Of a DNA stretch of 64,000 nucleotides, positions 32,522 through 42,612 are shown in pieces. Where the stretch lies: positions 3,286,001 through 3,350,000 of the forward strand of contig OZ255620.1 of the NCBI GenBank assembly GCA_965276665.1, read 5' to 3'. The notes below the pieces were generated by a model that was given only the letters and a program-made list of their open reading frames with translations, made no database searches and was not told where the DNA came from. Source of the DNA: CAWGJC01 sp965276665. Its GTDB lineage: Bacteria; Pseudomonadota; Alphaproteobacteria; Acetobacterales; Acetobacteraceae. A program made the position numbers and the translations under genes. Positions within the stretch are counted from its first letter, which is position 1; every line of letters begins with the position of its first letter.

Positions 32522-35500
32522 ATGTCGGCAACGATCTCGAATCTGCCGGGGGCGTCTACAGGTTCCCTGGGGGACATTGCGCCCGTCACCCAGGGTTCGA
32601 ACGGTCCTGGGACAGGCACGACCCGCAAGCTGACCATGCAGCAACTGCTCAACGCAGGCAGCGCGCTGGCGACGCTTCCAACGGCGTTTTCGTCCAACAC
32701 CGACACCGCTCTCGTTTTCCGCGGGAACATCGCTTATCAGGCCACCATCCCAACCAGCGGAGGCGGTGTAACGCCCCCATCGGCGCAGCTTCTCGGCGGC
32801 ACGGGCTCGGCGTTCACGGAGCTCTCGCTCGACGGCCAGACGCTGAAGCTTGCTGGATCGACGGTTAGCGCCAATGTCGCGGGCACGGCGACGGCGCTGG
32901 CGGCCGGCGACCTCTCCCAGGTGGCGAGCTCGCCGGCGCAGGCTTTGACCGCCCGCGAAAACCTGTTTTCGAATGCCGATCCGTCCATCTCCGGCGGCAC
33001 CTTCGCGCTGCCTTCGATGCGCCTGGGCGATCTTTATGATTCGACGTCGTGGAGCCAGTATTCCTCCGGCAAGCTGATCGTCTCGACGAACTCGAATGCG
33101 ATCGTCGGCGTCGTCATCAACAATTTCGCGGCGGGCTCGGCGAACCAGCCCTGCGCGATTTACGGCGAGGCGGCGATCGCCGCGGGCTCGACCGGCAATC
33201 TGGCTTACAGCCTCTACGGCGTCGTCAACATGTTTGACGCCGGGCGAGGCGTCACGCTGGACGCGGAGCCGCACAACTATGCGGGTCCGTCATCGCCGAT
33301 CCTGCCGCCGATCACCAGCGGAGCGCAGCATCAGTCGTCTGGCATCACGTCCGCGGCGGGCGGGCCGTTTCTGTCGGGCACGGCTTACTCGATCGGCTAT
33401 CCGGGTCGCGGGCCTGCCGAGTGGTTCTACGGCACCTACGCGCGGGCGGGCGCGATCCAGCTTTACGCGTCGTATTACGCGGGGTCGTACAACAATACGG
33501 CCGGGACGCCGAACGGGACGCTTTGGGGGCATTACCTCCAGCTGCCGGCGCCGCCGGTCACGCCGAACGGCACGGGCACGCTGTCCTTCGTGGCGTCGGC
33601 GGCGAGCAATCTCTCCAGCGCCTATCCCTATACGGTCTACACGAACTCGCCCCCGGCGGGCCTGGCGATCGGGCAGCCGGTCACGGGCACGAACATCAAG
33701 GCCGGCACCTTCATCGCCGACATCAACGGAACTCAGCTGTTCTTCGGCCAGGGGAACGTGCCGGGGGCGGTGAGCGCCGGGCAGATTGTCACGGGGACGA
33801 ACATCCCGGCCGGCGCGACGGTCGCGGTGGTGGATGCGATCAAGAGCAGCTTCAACCTCTCGGCCATGCCGACCGGGCCGATCGCCTCCGGCGCGACGAT
33901 CCACGTCGCCACGACCGGCGCGGGCGTCAACCTGACGACGGCGCAGGTGACGACGCCCTCGATCTCGCTTTCCGCGATTCCGACGAGCCCGGGCGTGACA
34001 TCTGGCGAGACGCTGACGATCGGCCAGACGCCTTATTCGTTCGGCTACGTCGTCAATCCCAAGGCGCCATTGACGATCGGCGATGGGACCACGACGCCTG
34101 ACAATTCCAAGGCCATCATGTTCGGCGTGGTGGAAAATCTGGGCGGCTTTACCGGCGGCATTCTCCGCGACGGCAGCTTCGCGAATGACTACCTGACGAT
34201 TGCCGGTCAGGCGCCGACCATCACCGCGGATGGCGGTGCTGCTCTCCAGCTCGCGACGTCGAATGGCATCGGCTTCCATCTGCTGAACCCGCTCAACCCG
34301 GCGGTGAACTACCTCACCGTGCGGGGCTCGGCCGGCAATGCCAACGTGCAGGTTGGATATGGCGGGACGGGCTCGGGTAGCATCGAAGTCTTGTCGCCGA
34401 CCGTTTTCGACAGCACCGTCACACTTGCCGCCGCGCCGACCGCCACGCTTCAGGCCGCGACGAAGGGCTATGTCGATACGGCCGTCGCTGGTGCGGGCTC
34501 CGGCGTGCTGCCATGGGTCGCCAATCGCTTCTATGCCCCGGAGCTTGCCGGAGTCGGCGTGGCCTCGGCGGCGCTGGCTGCGGGCACGCTCTACGCCTCG
34601 CCGGTTTATATCCCGGCCGGCACCTCGATCACCAAGATCGCCTTCCACCAGTCGGCGGTGAACTCCGCCGCCTACAACGCCGAGCTGGGCCTCTACACGG
34701 ACGCCGGCCGGGTGCCAGGCACGCTGGTCTCGGGATCGGACACCGGCAGCATCGCGATTACGGCGAGCGCGGCCGCGGGCGACCAGGTTTATACCTACGG
34801 AACGCCGATCACGATCACAACCGGCGGCTGGTATTGGATCGCCTTCCAGATGAGCGCGGCGGGCGCATCGATCGTCGCCATCAACTCGTCGAATGGCGGG
34901 GCGATCAACACTTTCATCGGCGGAGGATCGTTCGCGACCTTGGCCACGCAGACCGCGTCGGGCTACTCGGTCTCCCAGACCTTCGGCACGCTCCCCGGCA
35001 CGTTCGGAGGTAGCCCCAACGTCGGCGTCGGCCCTTTTGCGGGGTTGAGTAGCGGAAGCGCTGCTCCGGCGTTCACCGAAAGTTTGAATGACACGGAAGT
35101 CTATAGCCCCAGCACGACAATTACCGATGCTTATGGCGACACCTTCGCGCTGCTCGCACCGACCGATGGCAACCCCGGCTATCAGATTTCACACGCTGGC
35201 ACGCTAGACGGCACCTCTCATGGCGTCGTGCTGCTGATGTATTATGGCCACGCGGTCTACCAGCAGAATTACAACAATGCGTGGTATGCCTGGAACCACT
35301 CTTCCAGCACCTGGACGTCCAGCGCTGACCCAAGGCCCGGCATCAACGCGCCGGGGCAGGCTGTGCTGGCCGGCTACCGCACGCGCACCTTCGGCGCCGA
35401 CAATATGGGCGAGCTGTCGCTCGTCAACGGCTACTCCGGCACGCACGATTTCTACACGTCCGACCCCTACAGCTACATGGACGGCTCGACCAACTGGAGC

Positions 35501-36229
35501 GTGGCCGGCGGCGTTCTGACGATGAACGATCAGTCGAGCTACACGGGTTTCGTCAGCGTCAACCAGAACAACGGCACGCGCTCGGCAATGCCCGCGCTCT
35601 CGACGCCTTCTTCCCATGCGGTCAACTCGGGGAACGGCGTCAACTTCCGCTACGGCTATTTCGAGGCCTCCATGGCCTTTCCGGGTGCGACGGCCGGCAA
35701 CAATAATGGTTGGGCCGCTTTCTGGCTGGGCGATTTCGCGGACATCATCAATCTGCGGACCAGCCAGTCCGGCTATCGCTACATGGAGCTCGACATCATC
35801 GAGCTGTATCCGACCGGCGACAACAGCAAGCCGGACGGCATCACGCCCACCTACACGGTGCACGAGTGGGTGCGCGGCAATTCGCAGCAGGGCTACTCGA
35901 ACCAGAACAGCGCGCCGGCGAGCGTCCCCGCTGGTTACGACCCGACGCAGATGCACAAATACGCCGCGCTTTGGACGCCCGGAAAGATCGTCTGGTATCT
36001 CGACGATGTGGCGGTGGTGACGGTCACGCTGAACACGTCGCAGTCGGTCTACGAGCAGTACGACACGACGCCGGGGAACAGCGCGACGCTCGTGCAGAAC
36101 CAGAACACGCCGAACTTCACCTATGAAGTCGGCCAGGACTCATCGAGCCCCTCGCAGCAGATGTATGTGCAGCTCGGGACCGGCGCGAACAAGGTCACGC
36201 AGTTCGGTCACGTCTGCGTCTGGCAGTAG
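32522..36229 (+). CDS. Tail fibre with C-terminal GH16 glycanase domain
   Basis: A 1235-residue receptor-binding protein. Residues 1-120 are an attachment domain (SNLPGASTGSLGDIAPVTQG). The middle is a long beta-rich shaft with Gly/Thr repeats and a fibre-type segment YVDTAVAGAGSGVLPW near 660. Residues 840-945 hold a WY-rich module ending in DPRP. From about 950 to the end is a glycoside hydrolase family 16 fold with NFRYGYFEASMAF and the catalytic pattern ELDIIE near 1088-1093, then HKYAALWTPGKIVWYLDD. It probably degrades beta-glucan-like exopolysaccharide during adsorption. Confidence 0.88.
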   Translation: MSATISNLPGASTGSLGDIAPVTQGSNGPGTGTTRKLTMQQLLNAGSALATLPTAFSSNTDTALVFRGNIAYQATIPTSGGGVTPPSAQLLGGTGSAFTELSLDGQTLKLAGSTVSANVAGTATALAAGDLSQVASSPAQALTARENLFSNADPSISGGTFALPSMRLGDLYDSTSWSQYSSGKLIVSTNSNAIVGVVINNFAAGSANQPCAIYGEAAIAAGSTGNLAYSLYGVVNMFDAGRGVTLDAEPHNYAGPSSPILPPITSGAQHQSSGITSAAGGPFLSGTAYSIGYPGRGPAEWFYGTYARAGAIQLYASYYAGSYNNTAGTPNGTLWGHYLQLPAPPVTPNGTGTLSFVASAASNLSSAYPYTVYTNSPPAGLAIGQPVTGTNIKAGTFIADINGTQLFFGQGNVPGAVSAGQIVTGTNIPAGATVAVVDAIKSSFNLSAMPTGPIASGATIHVATTGAGVNLTTAQVTTPSISLSAIPTSPGVTSGETLTIGQTPYSFGYVVNPKAPLTIGDGTTTPDNSKAIMFGVVENLGGFTGGILRDGSFANDYLTIAGQAPTITADGGAALQLATSNGIGFHLLNPLNPAVNYLTVRGSAGNANVQVGYGGTGSGSIEVLSPTVFDSTVTLAAAPTATLQAATKGYVDTAVAGAGSGVLPWVANRFYAPELAGVGVASAALAAGTLYASPVYIPAGTSITKIAFHQSAVNSAAYNAELGLYTDAGRVPGTLVSGSDTGSIAITASAAAGDQVYTYGTPITITTGGWYWIAFQMSAAGASIVAINSSNGGAINTFIGGGSFATLATQTASGYSVSQTFGTLPGTFGGSPNVGVGPFAGLSSGSAAPAFTESLNDTEVYSPSTTITDAYGDTFALLAPTDGNPGYQISHAGTLDGTSHGVVLLMYYGHAVYQQNYNNAWYAWNHSSSTWTSSADPRPGINAPGQAVLAGYRTRTFGADNMGELSLVNGYSGTHDFYTSDPYSYMDGSTNWSVAGGVLTMNDQSSYTGFVSVNQNNGTRSAMPALSTPSSHAVNSGNGVNFRYGYFEASMAFPGATAGNNNGWAAFWLGDFADIINLRTSQSGYRYMELDIIELYPTGDNSKPDGITPTYTVHEWVRGNSQQGYSNQNSAPASVPAGYDPTQMHKYAALWTPGKIVWYLDDVAVVTVTLNTSQSVYEQYDTTPGNSATLVQNQNTPNFTYEVGQDSSSPSQQMYVQLGTGANKVTQFGHVCVWQ

Positions 36230-36276
36230 TCCCGCCCTGATCGCCTGACCCTCCCTCCATCCTGAGAGAACCGCCG

Positions 36277-39200
36277 ATGCGCTTTGCGACATCGTTGATC
36301 GCGCTCGTCCTGAGCGCGGGCCTTGCCGTGCCCGCGATGGCGAAGGACTTCGTTGTCGGGCAGGCCACGCTCGCGCATGGGCCGAAGGTCGTCGCGGTGC
36401 CGAAGATGCTGGCGCGGGGGCCGCGCAAGTACACCCTCAGCCTGCCGACGCTGACGCAATTCAGCGACGGCTCGATCCTCACAGCGGCGCAGCTCAATGC
36501 GCTGTTGAATGTGGCGATCGGCGCGGTGCCGGCATCTCAGGTCGGGATCGCGAATGGCGTGGCGGCCCTCGACGGGAATGCTCGGGTTCTGTCGGCGCAG
36601 ATGCCGCTTGCCATCGCGCTGGGTTCTGGTTCGACGGCGGTGACGCAGACGGCGGGAGACAACACGACCGCCGTCGCAAGCGACGCTTTTCTCCAGGCGG
36701 CGCTGCTCAACCTTTCGGCCAGCAACTTGACCAGCGGCACCGTGGCCGCGGCGCGGCTGCCGCTCGCGACCACGTCGATCGCGGGCGCGGTCCGCCCCGA
36801 TGGCTCGACCGTCACCATTTCCAACGGCGTCATCTCCGCCGTGGGGGGCGGGGGTGGCACCGGCAATGTTGCGGGACCGGCCTCCTCCACGGCCAATCAC
36901 GTTGCCACCTTCGGCGACGCGACCGGCAAGCTGCTGACGGACGGCGGCGCGCTTGGGACGGCGGCGACGAAGGCGGCCTCGGGCAGCACCGGCATTGTCG
37001 CTTCGTTGTCGGGCGCAGTCACTTCCGGCCATTGCGTCTCATTCTCGGATTCGTCGGGCACGATCAGGGATTCCGGCGTTACCGGCTGCGGCACGGGCGG
37101 CACGTCGGTTCTCGACTCCACCAATCAGCTCGTCGCTCTGCAATACCTGCCGACGAGCCCGACCAACGTCTTGAGCCTCGCATGCGGGATCACGATCAAT
37201 GACGGCAACGTGCACACGGTCGGGCAGCAGTCCGGCTCGGGCAACTGCTTCGACGGCAAGACGACGCTCGCCGGTCTCGCGAACATCACGATCAACGGCC
37301 AGCAGCCGTTTTCCTTCCTGACCGCGAGCACGCTGCCAAGCGCCTACTGCACCTACAACAGCACCGCCAATTGCTTCACCTCGTCCTCGTCGTTCAACCT
37401 GACCGACGCCAAGGCGGCGAACCTCGACATCGCGTGGTTGGCGATCGAGGGGGCGCTGTGGCTGACCCGAGACGCGTATCTGCCCGGCATGCCGTTGGGC
37501 AACAATTCGAGCGCCAGCTACGTCGTCGGATCGCAGATGGCGCTCCCGGTGATGATCCCGTTGAGCCTGATGCCGAACGGCACGCTCATGGCCAACGTTC
37601 TGCAAGGCGACGATCCAAACCGGTCGATCATCAGCACGCCGACTTCGTTCGGCTACGCGAGCGATGGCGTCACCGTTCTCCCGATGGTGACGGCGGGCGA
37701 TCCGTGGGCGACGCCGAATGCGAACGCCTCGACCGCCGGCGGCTGCTTCACCCTCAACAATTCGATGTCCTACACCTGGATCAAGGGCCTCGGTTTCGAT
37801 GGCGTCCAGGGCAGCACCAATGCGTGGGGCTCCACGTTCCTGACCGATGGGCTCCGCGAGTGCGCGCGCACGCGGCTTGACGACGTGGCGATGAATTATT
37901 TCACCCACGATTGGGATATCACCGGCGACCATCTGCTCAATCGCCGCATCTCGGTCAACCAGGGCATCTACGGCTGGTATTGGATGCCGAATTACACGCA
38001 GCTGGTCGGCGATCTCCAGTTCGAGGATGTGGGTGTCTCCGGCCAGGCGCGCTCCCCCGTCCTGATCGACGGCAACTCCACGATGGAGGGCCGCTTTCTC
38101 GGTGAGCTCTATCTCAACGGGGCCGGCTACCAGTTTGAGGGAATGGCCAACGGCAACAATCCGATGATCTCGGACAGCTTCTTCGACAATCTGATGCTGG
38201 AGAATACCGGGCTCGGCGTCGCGATCGACGACCACGTCTTCTCGGGTGGCACCTACAACGATGCGAACAAGACCCGGGCGATCAGCGACATCAACGTCTC
38301 GAAGATATTCGTGCAGTGGAACAACTCGACGCTGAGCACGGCGACGACCGGCGGCCTCTATCGGCGCGCGACCTGGGATGTGGCGGAGGTGTCCGGACGC
38401 ATCGGCGACATCACCAACAATGGCGGCCAGATGTGGCCACTCCACGACACCGCTGGGCATTATGGCATCGCCGTCTTCAACGTGAACGGCATTGGCACGC
38501 CGGCAGACGGTCTCGGTTTTGATCTGGACGGCGACATCCTCGGCCTTGCGGCGAGCGCGGAAGGGCAGGGCGCGGGCGGGGCGACGATCCCGATCTTCAA
38601 TAGCGGCGTGAATCAGGGTGCTGGCTACATGAACGTGCGCTGGCACCAGCCCGGCACGGCGGACGGCACCTTCACCATCTTCCAGCCGCTCGGGAACGTC
38701 ACGCGGACCTATGACCACGATCTGCTGGAATATCAAGCCGGCAGCTTCGGCCTGTCGGAACCCGCCAATGGATCGAACAACCAGCCGGCGGTTGGCGTCG
38801 CCATGCAGAACGGCCTCACCAGCGGGCAAGTGGTGCCGATCGAAACGCGCGGCGACCAGCAGATCGCGACTGGCTATCACTACGGCAATGACGGGTTCGA
38901 GAAGAAGGACTCCGGACCCGGGGGCCGGGCGATCATCGTCGGCGGCAGCGGCGGCACCAACGGCACCTATGCCGAGACTTCGACCGGCGGCGGTTGCAGC
39001 CAGCAAGCCTCGTTCAACGTGGTGGTTGCTGGTGGGCAGGTCACCCAGATCAACGCCAATTTCAGCCCCAGCCCCGGCGCGGGGCCGCTGAACTGCACCT
39101 CCCCGCCAACAATCCCGGTCTCCGGCATTTCCGGGCTGACAGGCGCAAGCGTGACGCTCCAGTGGCCCGCCGCCGGCGTCACGGCCGCCAGCAGCCCGCA

Positions 39201-39297
39201 GGATGGCGTGGTTGTCGGGTTCGGCATGCACTACAGCACCGGCAGCACCGGCAGCGGCACGCAGACTTCGTTCTCCCGCCTGATCGGAATGCAATGA
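36277..39297 (+). CDS. Large tailspike-like protein with Sec signal peptide
   Basis: A 1006-residue protein. It starts with a clear signal peptide (MRFATSLIALVLSAG, cleavage after AMA near residue 22), strange for a virion protein. Residues 50-110 resemble tail attachment segments (LTQFSDGSILTAAQLNALLN, QVGIANGVAALDGN). The rest is strand-rich with features of a right-handed beta-helix (NSMSYTWIKGLGFDGVQG, RLDDVAMNYFTHDWDITGD, ISDINVSKIFVQWNNST). This fits a polysaccharide-binding or degrading spike. No catalytic motif identified by eye. Confidence 0.72.
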   Translation: MRFATSLIALVLSAGLAVPAMAKDFVVGQATLAHGPKVVAVPKMLARGPRKYTLSLPTLTQFSDGSILTAAQLNALLNVAIGAVPASQVGIANGVAALDGNARVLSAQMPLAIALGSGSTAVTQTAGDNTTAVASDAFLQAALLNLSASNLTSGTVAAARLPLATTSIAGAVRPDGSTVTISNGVISAVGGGGGTGNVAGPASSTANHVATFGDATGKLLTDGGALGTAATKAASGSTGIVASLSGAVTSGHCVSFSDSSGTIRDSGVTGCGTGGTSVLDSTNQLVALQYLPTSPTNVLSLACGITINDGNVHTVGQQSGSGNCFDGKTTLAGLANITINGQQPFSFLTASTLPSAYCTYNSTANCFTSSSSFNLTDAKAANLDIAWLAIEGALWLTRDAYLPGMPLGNNSSASYVVGSQMALPVMIPLSLMPNGTLMANVLQGDDPNRSIISTPTSFGYASDGVTVLPMVTAGDPWATPNANASTAGGCFTLNNSMSYTWIKGLGFDGVQGSTNAWGSTFLTDGLRECARTRLDDVAMNYFTHDWDITGDHLLNRRISVNQGIYGWYWMPNYTQLVGDLQFEDVGVSGQARSPVLIDGNSTMEGRFLGELYLNGAGYQFEGMANGNNPMISDSFFDNLMLENTGLGVAIDDHVFSGGTYNDANKTRAISDINVSKIFVQWNNSTLSTATTGGLYRRATWDVAEVSGRIGDITNNGGQMWPLHDTAGHYGIAVFNVNGIGTPADGLGFDLDGDILGLAASAEGQGAGGATIPIFNSGVNQGAGYMNVRWHQPGTADGTFTIFQPLGNVTRTYDHDLLEYQAGSFGLSEPANGSNNQPAVGVAMQNGLTSGQVVPIETRGDQQIATGYHYGNDGFEKKDSGPGGRAIIVGGSGGTNGTYAETSTGGGCSQQASFNVVVAGGQVTQINANFSPSPGAGPLNCTSPPTIPVSGISGLTGASVTLQWPAAGVTAASSPQDGVVVGFGMHYSTGSTGSGTQTSFSRLIGMQ

Positions 39298-41135
39298 TGC
39301 GCCGCCGCGAATTCGGCCTCGGCGCCGCCGCGGCGGCGCTCCTGCCGGCGGCCGCGCGCGGCCAGGCGGTGATCATCGGGCCGGCGTCGTCAACGAGCGC
39401 CGTCGCTGCTACGCCAGCATCGCTCCCGGTGCTCGTCGGGCTGCCAACACCGAGCTATTTCTACCCGCTATCCGACCCCGATGCGGGAAGCGTCACCGCG
39501 ATCAACTCGCGTGCGCCGGGCACGAACACGATGACGAGCTATCAGCCCGGCACGGGCTGCTGCCCCGGACAGCCGAGCCTGCTGCGCGGTTTGCCGCAGT
39601 CCACCTCGATGCTGTTCTCGCGGCACACGAGCGGCTCGATCGGCGGCGGCAGCGTGCTCGACAATGCCGGCGCGACGGCGATGTCGCATTACTACGTGAT
39701 GGCGCCGAATGCCACGCGCAGCGGCTCAGCCTACTGGCAGGATTTCGCATCGAAGGTGAGCACCACGGCGCCGTATGCCGGGTATCGTTGGGGTTGCTAC
39801 TGGAACGGCACGGCGCTGGTGCTCTACTTTCGCCTGCAAAGCGCCGTCACCGCCGACTATATCGAAGTGCGCGGCTCATTCGACCTGCTGAATCGCCGGC
39901 CGCGCTTCGTCGCCTTTAGCTACGACGGAAGTAAGAAAGCGGCGGGCGTATCACTTTACTATTCCGACGATAGCGGCAATCTGGTGCTCGACACCCCGAA
40001 CGTCGCCAGCGACACTTTCGCCTCGGGCGACACGGCAACCAACACCGGCGCCCTGGTCATCAGCGGCATGGGTGATTCGCCTACCGTTCCTGTCGGCCAG
40101 TATTGGGACGGGTGGAGCTCTTGCTATACGCCCTATGCGTTCCTGCTTTCGCAGCAGAGCTTGGCGAGCATCGCAGCGGCCACGCCGACGCAGGTCAACC
40201 AAACGATCTACGCCGGCCCGGCGCAGAACGTCATCGCCAGCTTCGACGCGACATCCGATATTGACGACATGCAGGCGTTGTTGCTGCTGATTGCCTTGCA
40301 ACTGCGCAAGCAGATCAACCTGCTCGGGATCGTCGTCAGCGGCAGCAACGTCCACGCGGCGGCGGTGTTCGACGCGATCCTGCGCTCGCGCGGCCTCGTC
40401 ATCCCAATCGCCGCCTACAAGGGCACCGACCGGATCACCACGGGCACCTGGGCGGATGGCGCGTGGGCGGCGTTTGGCCTGACCAAGACGAACGCCAGCT
40501 ATCCCGATCCGCAGCCCTCGCTCCGCTCCTGGCTCGCCGCCGCACCGAACGGGTCCGTCAGGTATATATCAATGGGGCCGATGCAGGAGGAAGCAGCGCT
40601 GCTCGCCTCGCCGGCGGATGCCACCAGCCCGCTGACCGGATCGCAGCTGATCGCGGCGAAGCTCGACCACATGGTTTCCATGTGCGGCGCCTATAACAGC
40701 GGGACGCCCGAGTACAACCTCGCCAACGCGCCGGCGCAGGCGGCCGCGGTGTTCGCCGGCTGGCCGGTGCCGATCTTTGTTTCGTCCCTCGACAACGGCA
40801 CCGGCACTAGCGTCGCGACGGCCGGCAATTCGACGATCTGCCCGGCGCGGTCGGGTTTCGAGACATGGAGTTCCTACAACGGCAACCGGGCCTCGTCCTA
40901 TGACGTGACGGCGGCCTATGCGGCGGCGTTCCCCGCGTCACCGCTTATCACCACGACCGGCGGTCACCAGAATGTCGTGATGACGGTCAACGCCAGCACG
41001 GGGGCGAACACCTGGACCGCGACACCCGGCACTCACAATGCGCTCGTGGTGCCGTCCCAGTCGGCTTTGCTGGCCGCGATGGAGGCGCTGCTGAACGAGA
41101 GCTCAATCCACATTCTTGATAGCTGGACACCGTAA
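39294..41135 (+). CDS. Tat-signal-like tail-region protein with nucleoside-hydrolase-like domain
   Basis: A 613-residue protein whose ATG overlaps the spike stop. The start MMRRREFGLGAAAAALLPAAARG looks like a twin-arginine signal. Residues about 50-300 resemble a LamG-like beta-sandwich (YFYPLSDPDAGSVT, HYYVMAPNATRSG, RRPRFVAFSYDGS). From about 315 there is a domain like inosine-uridine nucleoside hydrolases: IASFDATSDIDDMQALLLL, where the Asp cluster would bind calcium, then LLGIVVSGSN and VRYISMGPM. It may bind or cleave glycosides at the cell surface; whether it is in the virion is open. Confidence 0.7.
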   Translation: MMRRREFGLGAAAAALLPAAARGQAVIIGPASSTSAVAATPASLPVLVGLPTPSYFYPLSDPDAGSVTAINSRAPGTNTMTSYQPGTGCCPGQPSLLRGLPQSTSMLFSRHTSGSIGGGSVLDNAGATAMSHYYVMAPNATRSGSAYWQDFASKVSTTAPYAGYRWGCYWNGTALVLYFRLQSAVTADYIEVRGSFDLLNRRPRFVAFSYDGSKKAAGVSLYYSDDSGNLVLDTPNVASDTFASGDTATNTGALVISGMGDSPTVPVGQYWDGWSSCYTPYAFLLSQQSLASIAAATPTQVNQTIYAGPAQNVIASFDATSDIDDMQALLLLIALQLRKQINLLGIVVSGSNVHAAAVFDAILRSRGLVIPIAAYKGTDRITTGTWADGAWAAFGLTKTNASYPDPQPSLRSWLAAAPNGSVRYISMGPMQEEAALLASPADATSPLTGSQLIAAKLDHMVSMCGAYNSGTPEYNLANAPAQAAAVFAGWPVPIFVSSLDNGTGTSVATAGNSTICPARSGFETWSSYNGNRASSYDVTAAYAAAFPASPLITTTGGHQNVVMTVNASTGANTWTATPGTHNALVVPSQSALLAAMEALLNESSIHILDSWTP

Positions 41136-41155
41136 ACATCGAGCAGGAGCCAGCC

Positions 41156-41653
41156 ATGCCACCTGTTTTCCAGTGGGCTGCCGAGAAGATCAGACAGGAT
41201 CCCTTCTGGCTTGAAGTGTTTCTTGCCGTCGCCGCTTTTACGTGGTCATCGGGGCTGATTTACACCGCGCCGTTGCACCTCATTATCGAGGTCACAAGCA
41301 ACGACTTCTATTCGGTCGTCACGCTCCATCACCGCCAAGTCATAGCCTCGAGCGGCTTGCTTTTGGCCTTAACCACGTCCCTTGGAACGTGGAGCCATAT
41401 TCGTCTCCTCCGGCTTTCCTCGGCCTTCCTTCTCATGATTCTGTGGATCGGTCTGACATATGGCCTGCTGAAAGTCTTGCAGTGGAACGTCACCTCGGGT
41501 GTTCGGCTCTATATGACGATCGCCGGAGCCGAGATGATCTTGTGCTCCTACCACGTCTTTTTCGGTCTTGAAGATTTAAGGGCGTCATCTCGAGTGCAGG
41601 GTTTTCTTGCGCGCTTTCGCCGAGGCCGAACAAATGCCAATTACTCCCAGTGA
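41156..41653 (+). CDS. Integral membrane protein, four helices
   Basis: A 165-residue protein with hydrophobic segments at roughly 20-45, 62-85, 90-112 and 118-140 (FLAVAAFTWSSGLIY, GLLLALTTSLGTW, LLMILWIGLTYGLL, MTIAGAEMILCSY). A CAGGAG site precedes the ATG. At the start of the lysis block it could be a holin or antiholin, but this is by position only. The end overlaps the next gene by 20 nt. Confidence 0.65.
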   Translation: MPPVFQWAAEKIRQDPFWLEVFLAVAAFTWSSGLIYTAPLHLIIEVTSNDFYSVVTLHHRQVIASSGLLLALTTSLGTWSHIRLLRLSSAFLLMILWIGLTYGLLKVLQWNVTSGVRLYMTIAGAEMILCSYHVFFGLEDLRASSRVQGFLARFRRGRTNANYSQ

Positions 41654-42041
41654 CCCGGGGCATGGCGACTTTCAGGAATTTCTTGTCGGCTTGATAGGGG
41701 CGCTGGCGACCGTGATGGCGACATTCATCGCTTGGTTGCTGCGGCTGCCCTTCATCTGGCTGTTGGGTCGATCAAAGGTAAAGGCCGATCGAGAGGAACT
41801 CAGCTACGCACGGCTGGAGCGAGAAAACCTGCGCTTGAAAGATGATAAAGGGGAGCTTGAGCACGACCGCAATCGAGGATGGGACTTGGCGCGGTGGTGG
41901 TGTGGCACAGCATATGACATGGAATACGCGGTCGCCAACGTGGAGCGGCAGGCCAACATCAAACTGAGAGATGCCGGCTTGCCGATGGTCGATTGGCCGC
42001 AGCGCCAAGCGCTGCCGGGTCTTGAGGAACCGAAAACATGA
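41634..42041 (+). CDS. Membrane-anchored coiled-coil protein, i-spanin-like
   Basis: A 135-residue protein from ATG 41634. A hydrophobic helix (LVGLIGALATVMATFIAWLL) is followed by a charged helix (KVKADREELSYARLERENL, then KDDKGELEHDRNRG), the layout of inner-membrane spanins. The C-terminal end is globular (DAGLPMVDWPQRQALPG). It could connect the inner membrane to the outer membrane during lysis; a holin of the same size class is the alternative. Confidence 0.6.
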   Translation: MPITPSDPGHGDFQEFLVGLIGALATVMATFIAWLLRLPFIWLLGRSKVKADREELSYARLERENLRLKDDKGELEHDRNRGWDLARWWCGTAYDMEYAVANVERQANIKLRDAGLPMVDWPQRQALPGLEEPKT

Positions 42042-42054
42042 GCACCTCTCATCC

Positions 42055-42612
42055 ATGAACGACAGCTTCGATGCGACGAATACCTTCATCCTGCGATGGG
42101 AGGGGGGCTATTCCTCGATTGCAGCCGATGCAGGGAATTGGTCGGCGGGACGTGTGCGGGTCGGAACCCTGATCGGCAGCAACATGGGCGTCAGTGCGCC
42201 GACGCTGATTGATTGGCTTGGCCGCGTTATTACCGCCGCCGAAATGCGCGCGCTTTCGTCAGATATCCAAGCCGCGATCTTTGGCGCTCATTACTGGAAT
42301 CTGATGGGCGCCTATGGATTGCCGGCCGGTGTCGATCTCGCGGTCGTGGATTTTGGATACAACGCCGGAGCCAAGCGATCGGCCATGATGCTTCAAGACA
42401 TCCTTGGGGTCGCACAAGACGGTTCAATCGGGCCGGAAACCCAGACCGCCGCTGTGGCCAAGGATGCGACTGTGCTCATTGAGGCACTGATCAACGCGCA
42501 GCGCAGCTACTACCAGAGCTTGGACAATCCTCTTGACGAGAAGGGTTGGCTCAATCGCTGCGATGCACGGCAGACGGCCGCGCTGGCGCTTGTCGGAAAG
42601 GAACCCTCATGA
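42055..42612 (+). CDS. GH108 endolysin
   Basis: A 185-residue muramidase of glycoside hydrolase family 108 (ZliS-like). The catalytic Glu is residue 16 in FILRWEGGY, and family segments follow (AEMRALSSDIQAAIFGAHYW, GVDLAVVDFGYNAG, QDGSIGPETQTA). No signal peptide, so it needs a holin for release. It cleaves peptidoglycan glycan strands at the end of infection. The stop overlaps the next ATG. Confidence 0.92.
   Translation: MNDSFDATNTFILRWEGGYSSIAADAGNWSAGRVRVGTLIGSNMGVSAPTLIDWLGRVITAAEMRALSSDIQAAIFGAHYWNLMGAYGLPAGVDLAVVDFGYNAGAKRSAMMLQDILGVAQDGSIGPETQTAAVAKDATVLIEALINAQRSYYQSLDNPLDEKGWLNRCDARQTAALALVGKEPS

Noticed and set aside
33290..34648. Minus-strand open frame of about 450 codons in the fibre gene
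   Set aside because: Arg/Gly-rich antisense of a repetitive fibre; no recognisable fold.
37039..39294. Minus-strand open frame of about 750 codons
   Set aside because: Antisense of the large spike gene; Arg/Asp/Val-rich composition, no ribosome site, no domain. A by-product of high GC content.
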